Shown piece by piece: positions 42,736-52,304 of a stretch of 64,000 nucleotides of DNA (positions are counted from its first letter, which is position 1; every line of letters starts with the position of its first letter). The translations under genes were made by a program, and so were the position numbers. Source of the stretch: Brevundimonas huaxiensis (GTDB taxonomy: Bacteria > Pseudomonadota > Alphaproteobacteria > Caulobacterales > Caulobacteraceae); the NCBI RefSeq assembly GCF_014218725.1, contig NZ_JABBJE010000004.1:289029-353028 (forward strand). The letters run 5' to 3'. The notes beneath the pieces are model-generated. The model saw nothing but the letters and a program-made list of their open reading frames with translations, was not told the DNA's origin and searched no databases.

Positions 42736-43269
42736 TTGACCCAGTCCCAATATCCTTCGTCCTTCGATCATGAGGCCCTGCTGGCCTCGGGCCGCGGCGA
42801 GCTGTTCGGTCCCGGCAACGCCCAGCTGCCCGCCCCGCCGATGCTGATGTTCGACCGCATCACCACGATCAATGCGGACGGCGGAGAGCACGGCAAGGGC
42901 TATGTCGAGGCCGAACTCGACATCCATCCCGACCTTTGGTTCTTCCAGTGCCACTTTATCGGCGACCCCGTCATGCCGGGCTGCCTGGGCCTGGACGCCA
43001 TGTGGCAGCTGGTCGGCTTCTATCTGGGCTGGATCGGCGGCCCCGGCCGCGGCCGCGCCCTGGGCGTCGGCGAGGTCAAGTTCACCGGCCAGGTCACTCC
43101 GGACATCAAGAAGGTGGTCTATAAGATCAACCTGAAACGCGTCATCAACCGCAAGCTGGTCATGGGCATCGCCGACGGCGTTCTGGAGGCCGACGGCCAG
43201 GTCATCTACACCTGCAACGACATGCGGGTCGGCCTGTTCGGCGCCAAGGATGAGGCGGCGGGCGGTTAA
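42736..43269 (+). CDS. fabA: 3-hydroxydecanoyl-ACP dehydratase/isomerase
   Basis: It makes the cis-3 double bond that starts unsaturated fatty acid synthesis. The hot-dog-fold active site is visible: His73 in [15 protein letters not shown] and Asp87 in LGLDAMWQL. The length is 177 aa. The start is TTG (42736), which gives the normal N-terminus. It is followed after 66 bases by fabB, the usual anaerobic unsaturated fatty acid pair. fabI, often third in this operon, is not present. Confidence 0.96.
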   Translation: MTQSQYPSSFDHEALLASGRGELFGPGNAQLPAPPMLMFDRITTINADGGEHGKGYVEAELDIHPDLWFFQCHFIGDPVMPGCLGLDAMWQLVGFYLGWIGGPGRGRALGVGEVKFTGQVTPDIKKVVYKINLKRVINRKLVMGIADGVLEADGQVIYTCNDMRVGLFGAKDEAAGG

Positions 43270-43335
43270 CGCCCCTATATAACCGCGAACAAGGCGGACG
43301 GTCCTCGGACCAGGAAGCATCAAGAAGGAAACACC

Positions 43336-44553
43336 ATGCGTCGTGTCGTCGTCACCGGCCTGGGCATCGTCTCTTCCATCGGCCATGGCGCCGAGGAGGT
43401 GACCCAGTCCCTGCGCGAAGCCCGTTCGGGCGTCGTTCATGCCCCCGACCACGCCAAATACGGCTTCCGCAGCCAGGTCTGGGCGCCGCCCAAGATCGGT
43501 CCGTGGGAAGAGCTGGTCGACCGTCGCGCCGCGCGTTTCCTGGCCAACGGCACCGCCTGGGGCCACATCGCCTTCGAAGAGGCGCTGAAGTCGTCGGGCA
43601 TGACGGCGGACGAGATCAAGGATGACCGGATCGGCCTGATCGTCGGCGAGGGCGGCCCCTCGACCCAGGTGATCCTGCAGGCGGCCGCGACCACGGTCGA
43701 GAAGGGCGCGCCCAAGCGCATCGGCCCGTTCGCCGTGCCTAAGGCGATGGCGTCGGGCCCGTCGGCTGTGCTGTCGACCTGGTTCCAGATGCGGGGCATC
43801 AACTATTCGATCAGCTCGGCCTGCGCGACCAGCGCCCACTGCATCGGCGCCGGGGTCGAACAAATCCAGTGGGGCAAGCAGGACGTGGTCTTCGCCGGCG
43901 GCTGCGAGGACATCGACTGGTCCATGTCCAACATGTTCGACGCCATGGGCGCCATGTCGTCGGACTTCAACGACAATCCGTCTGTGGCCTCCAGAGCCTA
44001 TGACGCGAACCGCGACGGCTTCGTCATCGCCGGCGGCGCCGGCATCGTGGTGCTGGAAGAGTATGAGCGGGCCAAGGCGCGCGGCGCGACCATCTACGCC
44101 GAAGTCACCGGCTATGGCGCCAACGCCGACGGTTACGACATGGTCGCCCCCTCGGGCGAGGGCGCCCAGCGCTGCATGAAGATCGCGCTGGAACAGGCCG
44201 GCAATCCCAAGATCGACTATCTGAACCCGCACGGCACCTCGACGCCCGTGGGCGACGCCAAGGAGATGGAGGCCGTGCGCGCCGTCTTCGGCGACCAGAT
44301 GCCGATGATCTCTTCAACCAAGTCGCTGACGGGCCACAGCCTCGGCGCGGCGGGCGCGCAGGAGGCCATCTACTGCCTGCTGATGATGCAGAACGGCTTT
44401 GCGGCCGAAAGCGCCCATATCGAAAATCTCGATCCGGCGTTCGAAGGCATGCCGATCCTGCGCCAGCGCCACGACGGCGAACTGACCCACGTCATGTCCA
44501 ACAGCTTCGGCTTCGGCGGCACCAACGGCACGCTGATCCTGTCGAAGGTCTGA
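43336..44553 (+). CDS. fabB: 3-oxoacyl-ACP synthase I
   Basis: It elongates cis-3-decenoyl-ACP made by FabA. The ketosynthase Cys-His-His triad is plain: [10 protein letters not shown] (about residue 163), [11 protein letters not shown] (about 298) and [11 protein letters not shown] (about 333), plus the C-terminal [12 protein letters not shown]. The length of 405 aa matches FabB. AAGGAAAC precedes the ATG. It is the last gene of the fabA-fabB operon, with a hairpin shortly downstream. Confidence 0.96.
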   Translation: MRRVVVTGLGIVSSIGHGAEEVTQSLREARSGVVHAPDHAKYGFRSQVWAPPKIGPWEELVDRRAARFLANGTAWGHIAFEEALKSSGMTADEIKDDRIGLIVGEGGPSTQVILQAAATTVEKGAPKRIGPFAVPKAMASGPSAVLSTWFQMRGINYSISSACATSAHCIGAGVEQIQWGKQDVVFAGGCEDIDWSMSNMFDAMGAMSSDFNDNPSVASRAYDANRDGFVIAGGAGIVVLEEYERAKARGATIYAEVTGYGANADGYDMVAPSGEGAQRCMKIALEQAGNPKIDYLNPHGTSTPVGDAKEMEAVRAVFGDQMPMISSTKSLTGHSLGAAGAQEAIYCLLMMQNGFAAESAHIENLDPAFEGMPILRQRHDGELTHVMSNSFGFGGTNGTLILSKV

Positions 44554-44560
44554 AACTTTA

Positions 44561-44597
44561 ACCCATCATATTCGGGTCAAGCCCAAAGATGATGGGT
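44561..44597. repeat. Inverted repeat downstream of fabB
   Basis: ACCCATCAT (44561-44569) and ATGATGGGT (44589-44597) are exact complements around a 19-base centre that can form a further GGG/CCC stem. It starts 7 bases after the fabB stop. No T run follows, so it is either a weak terminator, a 3'-end stabiliser or a protein site. Confidence 0.5.
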
Positions 44598-44884
44598 GGG
44601 AGGGCCTAGGGTAGCGGCTTTATTGCGTGTGCAGGGCCGTTCTCCTCCTCTTTGCGTGAATTCTTTCGTCACTGCCCGTTTACACGACCGTTTCTCACCC
44701 TTAGAGAACGCCGCCGTGACCAAGCGCCCGATTAAAGCGATGACCTCGAAAACCACCGGCTTCGGCGGGGCGGTTTCGGGTGCGCGCACGGTCTAGCGAC
44801 AATCCCGATCCCAAGCCCCGCCGATGCGCGGGGCGGTCGATCCGGCTGAACCCCGCGCCTCCACCCTTCCCAGGAGACGCCTGA
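44598..44884. other. Intergenic region between fabB and asd, no supported gene
   Basis: Short frames exist on both strands, for example a 66-codon plus-strand frame ending in a TAG at 44796, but none has a convincing ribosome-binding site together with a protein-like composition. The region probably holds the asd promoter. An AGGAG lies 6-10 bases before the asd ATG. Confidence 0.5.
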
Positions 44885-45928
<1,044 letters not shown>

Positions 45929-45946
45929 TCGGCTCGCAGGCGGGGT

Positions 45947-46690
45947 TCAGTCGTAGCGCACGCCGGTGAGATAGAGCCCTGCCGAGGGGGCGACGGGGCC
46001 GCACCGCGCGCGGTCCTTCGCCTCCAGCGCGGCCTTGACGTCGTGGGCGCTCCAGCGACCCAGCCCCACCTCGACCAGGGTGCCGGCCATGGACCGGACC
46101 TGGCGGTGCAGGAAGCTGCGCGCCTGGAAGACCAGATGCACCTCCTCGCCGAACCGGGACACGCGCGCCACGTCCAGCGATTTGACCGGCGATTTGGACT
46201 GGCAGCCGACGTCGCGGAAGGTGGTGAAGTCGTGGTGGCCGACCAGGACTTGCGCCGCATGGTGCATGGCCTCGGCGTCCAAGGTCTTCTTGACGTGCCA
46301 GACGCGGTCGCGCTCCAGGACGGGCTGGGGGCGGCGGTTCAGGATGCGGTACAGATAGCCCCGGCCAGTCGCCGAGAACCGGGCGTGCCAGTCGGGGTCG
46401 GGCGCATATTCAGCCGCCAGGACGCAGACGTCCTGACGCACCAGATGCGCGTTCATGGCGTTCAGCACCGTATCGACGGGCCAGTTCCGCTCCAGATCCG
46501 CGTGAATGACCTGGGCCGTCGCATGGACCCCGGTGTCGGTGCGGCCGGCGGCGGCGATGCGAATCCGCTCCCCGGAAAAGGCGTGGATCGCCGCCTCCAG
46601 CGCGCCCTGCACTGTCGGCTGGCCGTCCTGGGCTTGGAAGCCGTTGTAGGCCGTGCCGTCGTATTCGATAGTAAGTTTATACCTAGGCAC
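45947..46690 (-). CDS. truA: tRNA pseudouridine(38-40) synthase
   Basis: It modifies U38-U40 in the anticodon stem-loop. The catalytic Asp is in AAGRTDTGVHATAQ. The start RYKLTIEYDGTAYNGFQ and the C-terminal RSFLHRQVRSMAGTLVEVG are the family landmarks. The length is 247 aa. The start is GTG, only 12 bases from the ATG of an oppositely oriented small gene, so its promoter must lie inside that gene. The usual def-fmt-truA order is interrupted here. Confidence 0.95.
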   Translation of the reverse strand: MPRYKLTIEYDGTAYNGFQAQDGQPTVQGALEAAIHAFSGERIRIAAAGRTDTGVHATAQVIHADLERNWPVDTVLNAMNAHLVRQDVCVLAAEYAPDPDWHARFSATGRGYLYRILNRRPQPVLERDRVWHVKKTLDAEAMHHAAQVLVGHHDFTTFRDVGCQSKSPVKSLDVARVSRFGEEVHLVFQARSFLHRQVRSMAGTLVEVGLGRWSAHDVKAALEAKDRARCGPVAPSAGLYLTGVRYD

Positions 46691-46702
46691 TCAGGACTCC
46701 AC

Positions 46703-46945
46703 ATGGCCGTAATCGACCAGTTTCAACCGCTAGATCGAGAGCGGGAGCTTAAGCTGCACCCAACTCACGTTGTGGGCCACTATGGCGTGTTCAGGCGCGA
46801 CGGGCGCTCCTTCTTGCAGATCGATACACTTGGATCAGCAGATAGAGCGAAACCGAACAGCCAGAGCCAGACTTTCCAACTGACTTCAGAAAGCGCAAAG
46901 GCGCTTTGGGAAATCCTGGGCCGCGAGTTCAACCTCTCAGCCTAG
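46703..46945 (+). CDS. Small low-GC protein inserted between fmt and truA
   Basis: An 80-residue soluble protein: [42 protein letters not shown], then [20 protein letters not shown]. The pattern L-Q-I-D-T-x-G-S-x-D-R...SQT-x-Q-L recalls a widespread small-protein family of unknown function, often mislabelled as a formyltransferase (from memory). By hand count its GC is about 56%, clearly below the roughly 67% of neighbours, so it was probably acquired. It is on the opposite strand from def, fmt and truA and overlaps the fmt 3' end by 9 bases. Confidence 0.75.
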   Translation: MAVIDQFQPLDRERELKLHPTHVVGHYGVFRRDGRSFLQIDTLGSADRAKPNSQSQTFQLTSESAKALWEILGREFNLSA

Positions 46946-47860
46946 GCTGGTCTCGACCGGCAAGGGGAAGCCGCGCAGCATCTCCTCGGCCGATTGCGCC
47001 GACTTGCCCTCGCGCTGAACGCGGATCAGACGCACCGCGCCGTCGCCGCAGGCCACCGTCAGGGCGTCGTCCAGCACGGTTCCGGGCGCGCCCGATGCGT
47101 CCGCCAGACCCGACAGCAGCGCCTTGATCCGCACGGGGCCAGCCTCTGACGGGGCCTCGAACCAGGCGCCCGGGAAGGGCGACAGGCCGCGGATGTGGGC
47201 GTCCACCTCGGCGGCGGGGCGGGTCCAGTCGATTCGAGCCTCGGCCGGGGTGATCTTCTTGGCGTAGGTCGGCTCTCCGACCTGTTCCGAGGGGGTGACG
47301 CCGCCCCGGTCGATGGCGGCCAGCGCGCGGGGCCACAGGCCCGCGCCGACATGGGCCATCCGTTCGGACAGGCTGGCGGCCGTGTCGTCGGGCAGAATGT
47401 CCATCCGTTCGCTGAGCAGGATGGGGCCTTCGTCCAGACCCAGACTCATCTGCATGATCTGGACGCCGGTCTGTTTGTCGCCAGCCATGATGGCGCGCTG
47501 GATCGGGGCGGCTCCGCGCCAGCGCGGCAGCAGGGAGCCATGCAGGTTCAGACAGCCCAGGCGTGGCGCCTCCAGCACCTCGGTCTTCAGGATCTGGCCA
47601 TAGGCGACGACGCAGGCCGCATCGAGATCCAGGCTTCTGAAGGTGTCGATCGCCTCGGCGTCCTTCAGGCTTTCTGGCGTGAAGACGGGCAGGCCCATGG
47701 TCTCGGCGAAGGCGTGGACGGGCGACGGCGTCAGCTTCTGGCCCCGGCCCTTGGGGCGTGGCGGCTGCGAATAGACAGCGACGATCTCGTGACCCGAGGC
47801 GATCAGCTCGGCCAGGGACGGCACGGCGAAGTCGGGAGTTCCCATGAAGGCAAGGCGCAT
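46937..47860 (-). CDS. fmt: Methionyl-tRNA formyltransferase
   Basis: It formylates initiator Met-t[17 protein letters not shown], the catalytic [20 protein letters not shown] (Asn and His), [18 protein letters not shown] and the C-terminal OB-like domain are all present. I chose the ATG at 47860 (307 aa). A GTG two codons earlier is possible. It is downstream of def with a small membrane-protein gene between, and together they supply formylation and deformylation of nascent proteins. Confidence 0.96.
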   Translation of the reverse strand: MRLAFMGTPDFAVPSLAELIASGHEIVAVYSQPPRPKGRGQKLTPSPVHAFAETMGLPVFTPESLKDAEAIDTFRSLDLDAACVVAYGQILKTEVLEAPRLGCLNLHGSLLPRWRGAAPIQRAIMAGDKQTGVQIMQMSLGLDEGPILLSERMDILPDDTAASLSERMAHVGAGLWPRALAAIDRGGVTPSEQVGEPTYAKKITPAEARIDWTRPAAEVDAHIRGLSPFPGAWFEAPSEAGPVRIKALLSGLADASGAPGTVLDDALTVACGDGAVRLIRVQREGKSAQSAEEMLRGFPLPVETSLG

Positions 47861-47887
47861 GGGCACGCCTTTAGAACTTTAGGCGGC

Positions 47888-48166
47888 TTACTGCCAGCGG
47901 GTGAAGACGCCGCCGCCCTCGTCCCACTCGCCGCCCGCGTCCAGGGCGTCGTCGAAATCGAGCAGGCGATCCAGCAGCAGGCCGGCCACGACGCCCAGCA
48001 AGGCCACGCCGGCCAGGGTGGCGACGCCGGCGACGCCGACCTTCTGGCTGCGCGTCAGGCGACGACGGCCCGAGGCGTCGATGATCAGCGAGCGGCCGCG
48101 CGGGATGGACGGGGCGATCCGGCGCGCAGCGCGTTCGATACGTTCGGGGCGGACGATCTTGGTCAT
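47888..48166 (-). CDS. Small membrane protein between def and fmt
   Basis: A 92-residue protein with a strongly basic N-terminus (RPERIERAARRIAPSIPRGR, SGRRRLTRSQK), one transmembrane helix (VGVAGVATLAGVALLGVVAGLLL) and an acidic, aromatic C-terminus. It resembles no family I know. Its start shares the last base of the def stop, and fmt follows after 27 bases, so it is translated as part of the def-fmt operon. The basic N-terminus on the cytosolic side could contact ribosomes or nucleic acid, but that is only a suggestion. Confidence 0.75.
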   Translation of the reverse strand: MTKIVRPERIERAARRIAPSIPRGRSLIIDASGRRRLTRSQKVGVAGVATLAGVALLGVVAGLLLDRLLDFDDALDAGGEWDEGGGVFTRWQ

Positions 48167-48741
48167 CAGGCGGCGATCCTGTCGCGAGCGGCCTTCTTGA
48201 CCTTGGTCACGGCGCGGTCTCGCTTGAGACGCGACAGATGGTCGATGAAGAGCACGCCGTTAAGGTGGTCCATCTCGTGCTGGATGCAGACGGCGTAGAG
48301 GCCCTCGGCCTCTTCCTCCACCGACTGACCGTCACGGTTCAGATAGCGAATGCGGACGCGGGCCGGGCGTTCCACCTTGTCGAAATACTCGGGGATCGAC
48401 AGGCAGCCTTCCTCGTAGGTGTAGAGCTCGTCCGAGGTCCACAGGATCTCCGGGTTGGCGAAGAAACGCGGATTCTTGCGCGCCTCGGCGTTCTCGGCCG
48501 CCTCTTCCTCGGTCTCGCAGACCACGCCGTCCTTGTCGCCCAGGTCCATGACGATCACGCGGTCCAGGGCGCCGATCTGAACGGCGGCCAGGCCAATGCC
48601 CGGCGCGTCGTACATCGTCTCCAGCATGTCATCCATCAGGGCGCGGACGGCGTCGTCCACGGCCGCGACGGGCTTGGATACCTGCTTGAGGATCGCCAGG
48701 TCGGCGGCGTTGTCGATGGTGAGGATGCGTCGAATGGCCAT
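48166..48741 (-). CDS. def: Peptide deformylase
   Basis: A metalloenzyme that removes the formyl group from nascent proteins. The three motifs are complete: [19 protein letters not shown] (metal Cys) and [19 protein letters not shown] (HExxH). At 191 aa it is slightly long because of a 20-residue acidic loop ([15 protein letters not shown]) between motifs I and II, a feature of alphaproteobacterial type I enzymes. It is the first gene of the operon that continues into the small membrane-protein gene and fmt. Confidence 0.96.
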   Translation of the reverse strand: MAIRRILTIDNAADLAILKQVSKPVAAVDDAVRALMDDMLETMYDAPGIGLAAVQIGALDRVIVMDLGDKDGVVCETEEEAAENAEARKNPRFFANPEILWTSDELYTYEEGCLSIPEYFDKVERPARVRIRYLNRDGQSVEEEAEGLYAVCIQHEMDHLNGVLFIDHLSRLKRDRAVTKVKKAARDRIAA

Positions 48742-48798
48742 GGCCGGGACGTAGGCCCGCCCCGGCGCAAGGTCAAGATTTGCGCCGCTCGCCGCGCT

Positions 48799-49200
48799 CT
48801 ACGCCTTGCCGGGCAGAGGGCGGGGTTTGCGGTTTTCGTCGATGGCGACATAGGTGAAGACGCCCTGGGTCACGCGCACCGAAGCGGCCTGGGGCTGGCC
48901 CCGCGCCCGCTTCCACGCCTCGACCTGGACGCGGATGGAGGTGCGGCCCGAACCGATGACGTGGGCGTAAATGCTGACCTCGTCGCCGACCGAGACCGGC
49001 TGGTGAAAGACCATGCCGTCCAGCGACACGGTGGCGCAGCGACCGCAGGCCAGTTCGAACGCCGGAGTCGCGCCCGCAAGGTCCATCTGCGCCAGCAGCC
49101 AGCCGCCGAAGATGTCGCCCTCGGGATTGGTGTCGGCGGGCATGGCGATGATGCGACCGACGGGCTGATCTTCGGGCGGATATTCGGGGGCGTCGGACAT
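48799..49200 (-). CDS. Acyl-CoA thioesterase (YciA-like hot-dog protein)
   Basis: A 133-residue single hot-dog domain that hydrolyses acyl-CoA. The conserved NPEGDIFGGWLLAQMDLAGA contains the catalytic Asn/Asp region, and VSLDGMVFHQPVSVGDEVSIYA and VTQGVFTYVAID are the family strands. YciA/Acot-type enzymes prefer a broad range of chain lengths. It lies between the capsule-type operon and def on the same strand, 33 bases after the unknown gene, so it may be read through from there. Confidence 0.88.
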   Translation of the reverse strand: MSDAPEYPPEDQPVGRIIAMPADTNPEGDIFGGWLLAQMDLAGATPAFELACGRCATVSLDGMVFHQPVSVGDEVSIYAHVIGSGRTSIRVQVEAWKRARGQPQAASVRVTQGVFTYVAIDENRKPRPLPGKA

Positions 49201-49233
49201 GGAAGGAGCCTGCAGTTCGGGGAGGCGGGCTCT

Positions 49234-49812
49234 CTAGCGCGGCCTTGACGGCTTGTCGCCCTTGAGCGCCTTGGGACGCGCGGGCTCCGGCACGGACAGG
49301 GTCAGGCGGGAGGTGCGAAACGCCTGTGCATCGCGCAAGGCGCGCCAGGCGGCGCCCAGTTCCATGGCGGTCAGGAGATGATCCTGGGTCAACACGCCGC
49401 GCCGAGACGCCCGCAAGATTGCGACATCGGCCATGAGACGCGCTGCGGCCTGAACATCTTCACGGCCCGACCGCGCGCCCAAATCCTCCAGCCGGGCGAA
49501 GCGCCAGCCCTGTTCGGACGGATAGCGCAGGGCCAGGGCGAAGCGTTCGGGCGGCTCGATCTGGCGGGCGATAAAGATCCAGTCCGCCGTGTCGGGATCG
49601 CGACGATAGTGGCCCGGCTGGGTGGGCAGCCCAGCCTGGGCGTAGATCTCCAGCGCCCCGGCTTCGATTTCAGCCAAGGCCAGGCTCAAGGCGTCGGATT
49701 GCTCCTGCGCCAGATCGGTCGGTCGCTCGAACGGGTCGATCGTGTCCTCGGCGAGTGCAGCCGGTGACTTGTGCGAAAACAGTCCCGAAAGCAGCGCCCG
49801 CCGTCTGGCCAT
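49234..49812 (-). CDS. Hypothetical protein in the polysaccharide operon (192 aa)
   Basis: A soluble protein without signal peptide or membrane helix. It has a helical N-terminal half (FERPTDLAQEQSDALSLALA, EIEAGALEIYAQAGLP) and a conserved-looking centre GHYRRDPDTADWIFIARQIEPPERFALALRYPSEQGWRF in outline, then a helical and basic tail. I do not recognise it. It starts 4 bases after the Wza-like gene, the last of a kdsD-GT4-export operon, so a role in making or exporting a surface polysaccharide is plausible. Confidence 0.65.
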   Translation of the reverse strand: MARRRALLSGLFSHKSPAALAEDTIDPFERPTDLAQEQSDALSLALAEIEAGALEIYAQAGLPTQPGHYRRDPDTADWIFIARQIEPPERFALALRYPSEQGWRFARLEDLGARSGREDVQAAARLMADVAILRASRRGVLTQDHLLTAMELGAAWRALRDAQAFRTSRLTLSVPEPARPKALKGDKPSRPR

Positions 49813-49816
49813 GACG

Positions 49817-50989
49817 TTAGTCGTTGTTGAGCGTGCTGGTCACCGACACGTCATAGACGACGCGGGTCAGGCTCTGAACGACCTCGAAGAACTTGCGCAT
49901 CTCCGCGGCGCCGGCCAAGGGCACATAGATCACGTCCTCGGGCATGACTTCCATGTTGGTGGCGGCGAAAACGTTGGCGGCGTCGCTGAAGTCCAGCTCA
50001 TAGACGACCGGCACGCCGCGCGGGGTGGCGGGCTGATTGATCCCCAGCGCCTGGGCGACCTCGGGACGTTCGAAGCGGAAGATCAGAACGCGACGCGCAT
50101 TGGCGGTATTGGTGTTCAGGCCGCCGACCTTGGAAAGGGCGCCGGTCAGGGTCACGGGACCGGCCGGCATGTCGACCTGGGCCACAGCGTTCAGGCCGCC
50201 GAAGGTCGAGAAACGACGGGGCTTGTACTGGACATTGACCACGTCGCCACGTTGCAGACGCACGTTCTCGCCGAACTCGGTCGTCACGGCCGACAGGGGC
50301 GCGGTATAGGTGCGGCCCTCGCGCTGAATCGAGATGGTCAGGTCGTCGGTGGTGCGGGCTGAGCCGCCGGCCGCAGCGATCACGTCCAGAATGCGGTCGC
50401 TGTTGACGCCCAGCGGCGCACGACCGGGCTGGCGCACGTCGCCCAGCACATTGACCGTGTTGGAGGCGTTGCCCGCGATGGACACCAGCACCTGCGGATT
50501 GGCGACCTTGCCGACCAGGGCGCGCCGGATCGCCGCCGCTGCCTGGGTGGAGGTCAGGCCCTGAACCCGAACCTGCCCGCCGAACGGAATGGTCACTGAG
50601 CCGCTGCGATCAACGGTAGCGCCAGGCAGCGCCTGATTGCCGCCCGACAATGTCGTGCTCGTGCGGCTGGACGAGGATCCAGAGCCGAGGGTTCCCCCGA
50701 ACAGCGCGCCCGATGGGTCGAAGATCGAGATCGCCAGGGTGTCGCCTTCGCCGATCACGTCAGCGGGCTGCTCGCTCGATCCTGCGGCGAGACTACCGAA
50801 GAACTGCGGCGGAACCTGCTTCATTCGCTCGGTCGCTTCGAACGTCAACGGCACCAGCGCGTAGCTGCCTAGCGCCGAGGCGGTCGTGGCTCCGGCGTTG
50901 ACCGAGGCGCCCGAGGGCCCGTCGCGCGGCAGGGTGGAGCAGCCGCCGAGAATGGCGACAATGGCAAGCGGCAGGATGGTGCGCGTCAT
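49817..50989 (-). CDS. Polysaccharide export lipoprotein (Wza/KpsD-like)
   Basis: An outer-membrane channel component of 390 residues. The signal peptide ends in a lipobox (ILGGC-S). The Poly_export domain contains EGDTLAISIFDPSG and PFGGQVRVQGLTSTQAAAAIRRAL, followed by two SLBB domains (VNVLGDVRQPGRAPLGVN and GPVTLTGALSKVGGLNTNTAN in outline). A C-terminal helix ends SVTSTLNND. Such proteins form the outer part of capsule or exopolysaccharide exporters. No Wzc kinase or ABC transporter gene is in the window, so the rest of the machinery lies elsewhere. Confidence 0.9.
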   Translation of the reverse strand: MTRTILPLAIVAILGGCSTLPRDGPSGASVNAGATTASALGSYALVPLTFEATERMKQVPPQFFGSLAAGSSEQPADVIGEGDTLAISIFDPSGALFGGTLGSGSSSSRTSTTLSGGNQALPGATVDRSGSVTIPFGGQVRVQGLTSTQAAAAIRRALVGKVANPQVLVSIAGNASNTVNVLGDVRQPGRAPLGVNSDRILDVIAAAGGSARTTDDLTISIQREGRTYTAPLSAVTTEFGENVRLQRGDVVNVQYKPRRFSTFGGLNAVAQVDMPAGPVTLTGALSKVGGLNTNTANARRVLIFRFERPEVAQALGINQPATPRGVPVVYELDFSDAANVFAATNMEVMPEDVIYVPLAGAAEMRKFFEVVQSLTRVVYDVSVTSTLNND

Positions 50990-51019
50990 GAAGCTGGAAA
51001 GCCCTCGTTCGCGGATTGA

Positions 51020-52303
51020 TTACAAGCCTTTGGGCGCGCTCGCCAGTGGCGAAACGGTTTGAAGCCCGATGGCGTCAGCGATGCTGCGGAAATGCTCGGT
51101 CCAGGACGGCGCCCTGTAGGAGGGCGAGGGTATCGGCGCCGCCTTGGTCGCGCGCTCGATGGCGGCCAGCCAACCTAGGCCGTCAAGCGGATCGATCAGT
51201 TCGGCGTTCGGCGTCAACTCGCGGTGGGGCGGAATGTCGGAGGCGATCAGCGACAGACCCATGGCGCAGGCCTCTACGGCGGGCAGGTCGAAGCCTTCGA
51301 CGGACGAGGGAGCGAGTATGGCGCGGGCCCCGCGCATCAGCCTGGCCAAGACAGCATCGGACAGGTTCGCCGCCTGGTGAACGACCCCTTGCAGATTGGG
51401 CGAGCGCTGCAAATGATCCAGCACCGCCTCGTTCTCCCAGCCGTAGCGACCGACCAGCACCAGGGACGGCGTCTGATCGCCCATCCGTTCTTCGAGGCGC
51501 CGCCAAAGGGTCAAGAGCAAGGCCAGATTCTTGCGCGCCTCAATCGTGCCGACGTGGACGAAATAGGGACGCGGCGCCTCAATCGCGTCGCCGGCGACGA
51601 AGGCCGGCTCCAGCCCCAGGTGGGCGACGTGGACCGGCGGCAGCGGCAGGCCCTCGCGCTCGGCGAAGGCGCGCAGTTCGTCACCGGTGTAGGCGGAGTT
51701 GACGATGATCCGGCTGGCCAGGCGCAGGGTGTTTGAGACCCGCGCATGATGTTTGTCGCCGTCGCCGGGCCGGCAGAATTCAGGGTGAGTGACCGGGATC
51801 AGATCGTGCAGCAGCACGACGCGTTCGATCCCCGCAGCCTTCAGATCTTCGAGCGCGGTCGGCTCGTGCAGGGTGGTGTGGCCGACGGTCAGATACAGGT
51901 CGGCCTGCGGCAGCGGGGCGACGTGGCGCGAACGGAAGAACTGTTTGAACACCCGCGTCTTGTCGGCGGGCTTCTCCTTCTCGGGCGCGGGCGCCGGGCA
52001 CAGCACCGAGGCGGCCGGCCGTCGCTCTGAAGTCAGGGCGGCGAGCAGCCGCTGTTCGTGCGCCAGATCGGCCGCCGTGCTGGCGGCGCCGTTCCACTTG
52101 GCGCGCAGGTCGGCCACGAACCGCCGGAACCAGCCGATCTCGACCGCGACCAACCGGTTCTTGCGGCCACGCACCGGGATGGTTGCGATATCGGGCGAGG
52201 CGAGCAGCCATTCGGCATAGGCCAGACACACCCGGTCCACGCCCGTCGGCGCCGACCGTTCGGCCCGGCTCATAAGCCGGCTGGCGTCATAGAGAATGCG
52301 CAT
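51020..52303 (-). CDS. GT4-family glycosyltransferase
   Basis: A cytosolic GT-B sugar transferase of 427 residues. The N-terminal Rossmann-like domain opens RILYDASRL with the acceptor-side GVDRVCLAY. The C-terminal donor domain contains PYFVHVGTIEARKNL, LVGRYGWENE and the E-x7-E type motif SSVEGFDLPAVEACAMG. This is the usual pattern of capsule and exopolysaccharide chain builders. Donor and acceptor are unknown. Its start is 1 base from the stop of kdsD and the Wza-like gene follows after 30 bases. Confidence 0.9.
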   Translation of the reverse strand: MRILYDASRLMSRAERSAPTGVDRVCLAYAEWLLASPDIATIPVRGRKNRLVAVEIGWFRRFVADLRAKWNGAASTAADLAHEQRLLAALTSERRPAASVLCPAPAPEKEKPADKTRVFKQFFRSRHVAPLPQADLYLTVGHTTLHEPTALEDLKAAGIERVVLLHDLIPVTHPEFCRPGDGDKHHARVSNTLRLASRIIVNSAYTGDELRAFAEREGLPLPPVHVAHLGLEPAFVAGDAIEAPRPYFVHVGTIEARKNLALLLTLWRRLEERMGDQTPSLVLVGRYGWENEAVLDHLQRSPNLQGVVHQAANLSDAVLARLMRGARAILAPSSVEGFDLPAVEACAMGLSLIASDIPPHRELTPNAELIDPLDGLGWLAAIERATKAAPIPSPSYRAPSWTEHFRSIADAIGLQTVSPLASAPKGL

Positions 52304-52304
52304 C

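Noticed and set aside
44715..44796. A 26-codon GTG-started peptide before asd
   Set aside because: No ribosome-binding site and no membrane or conserved-looking pattern. Most likely a chance frame.
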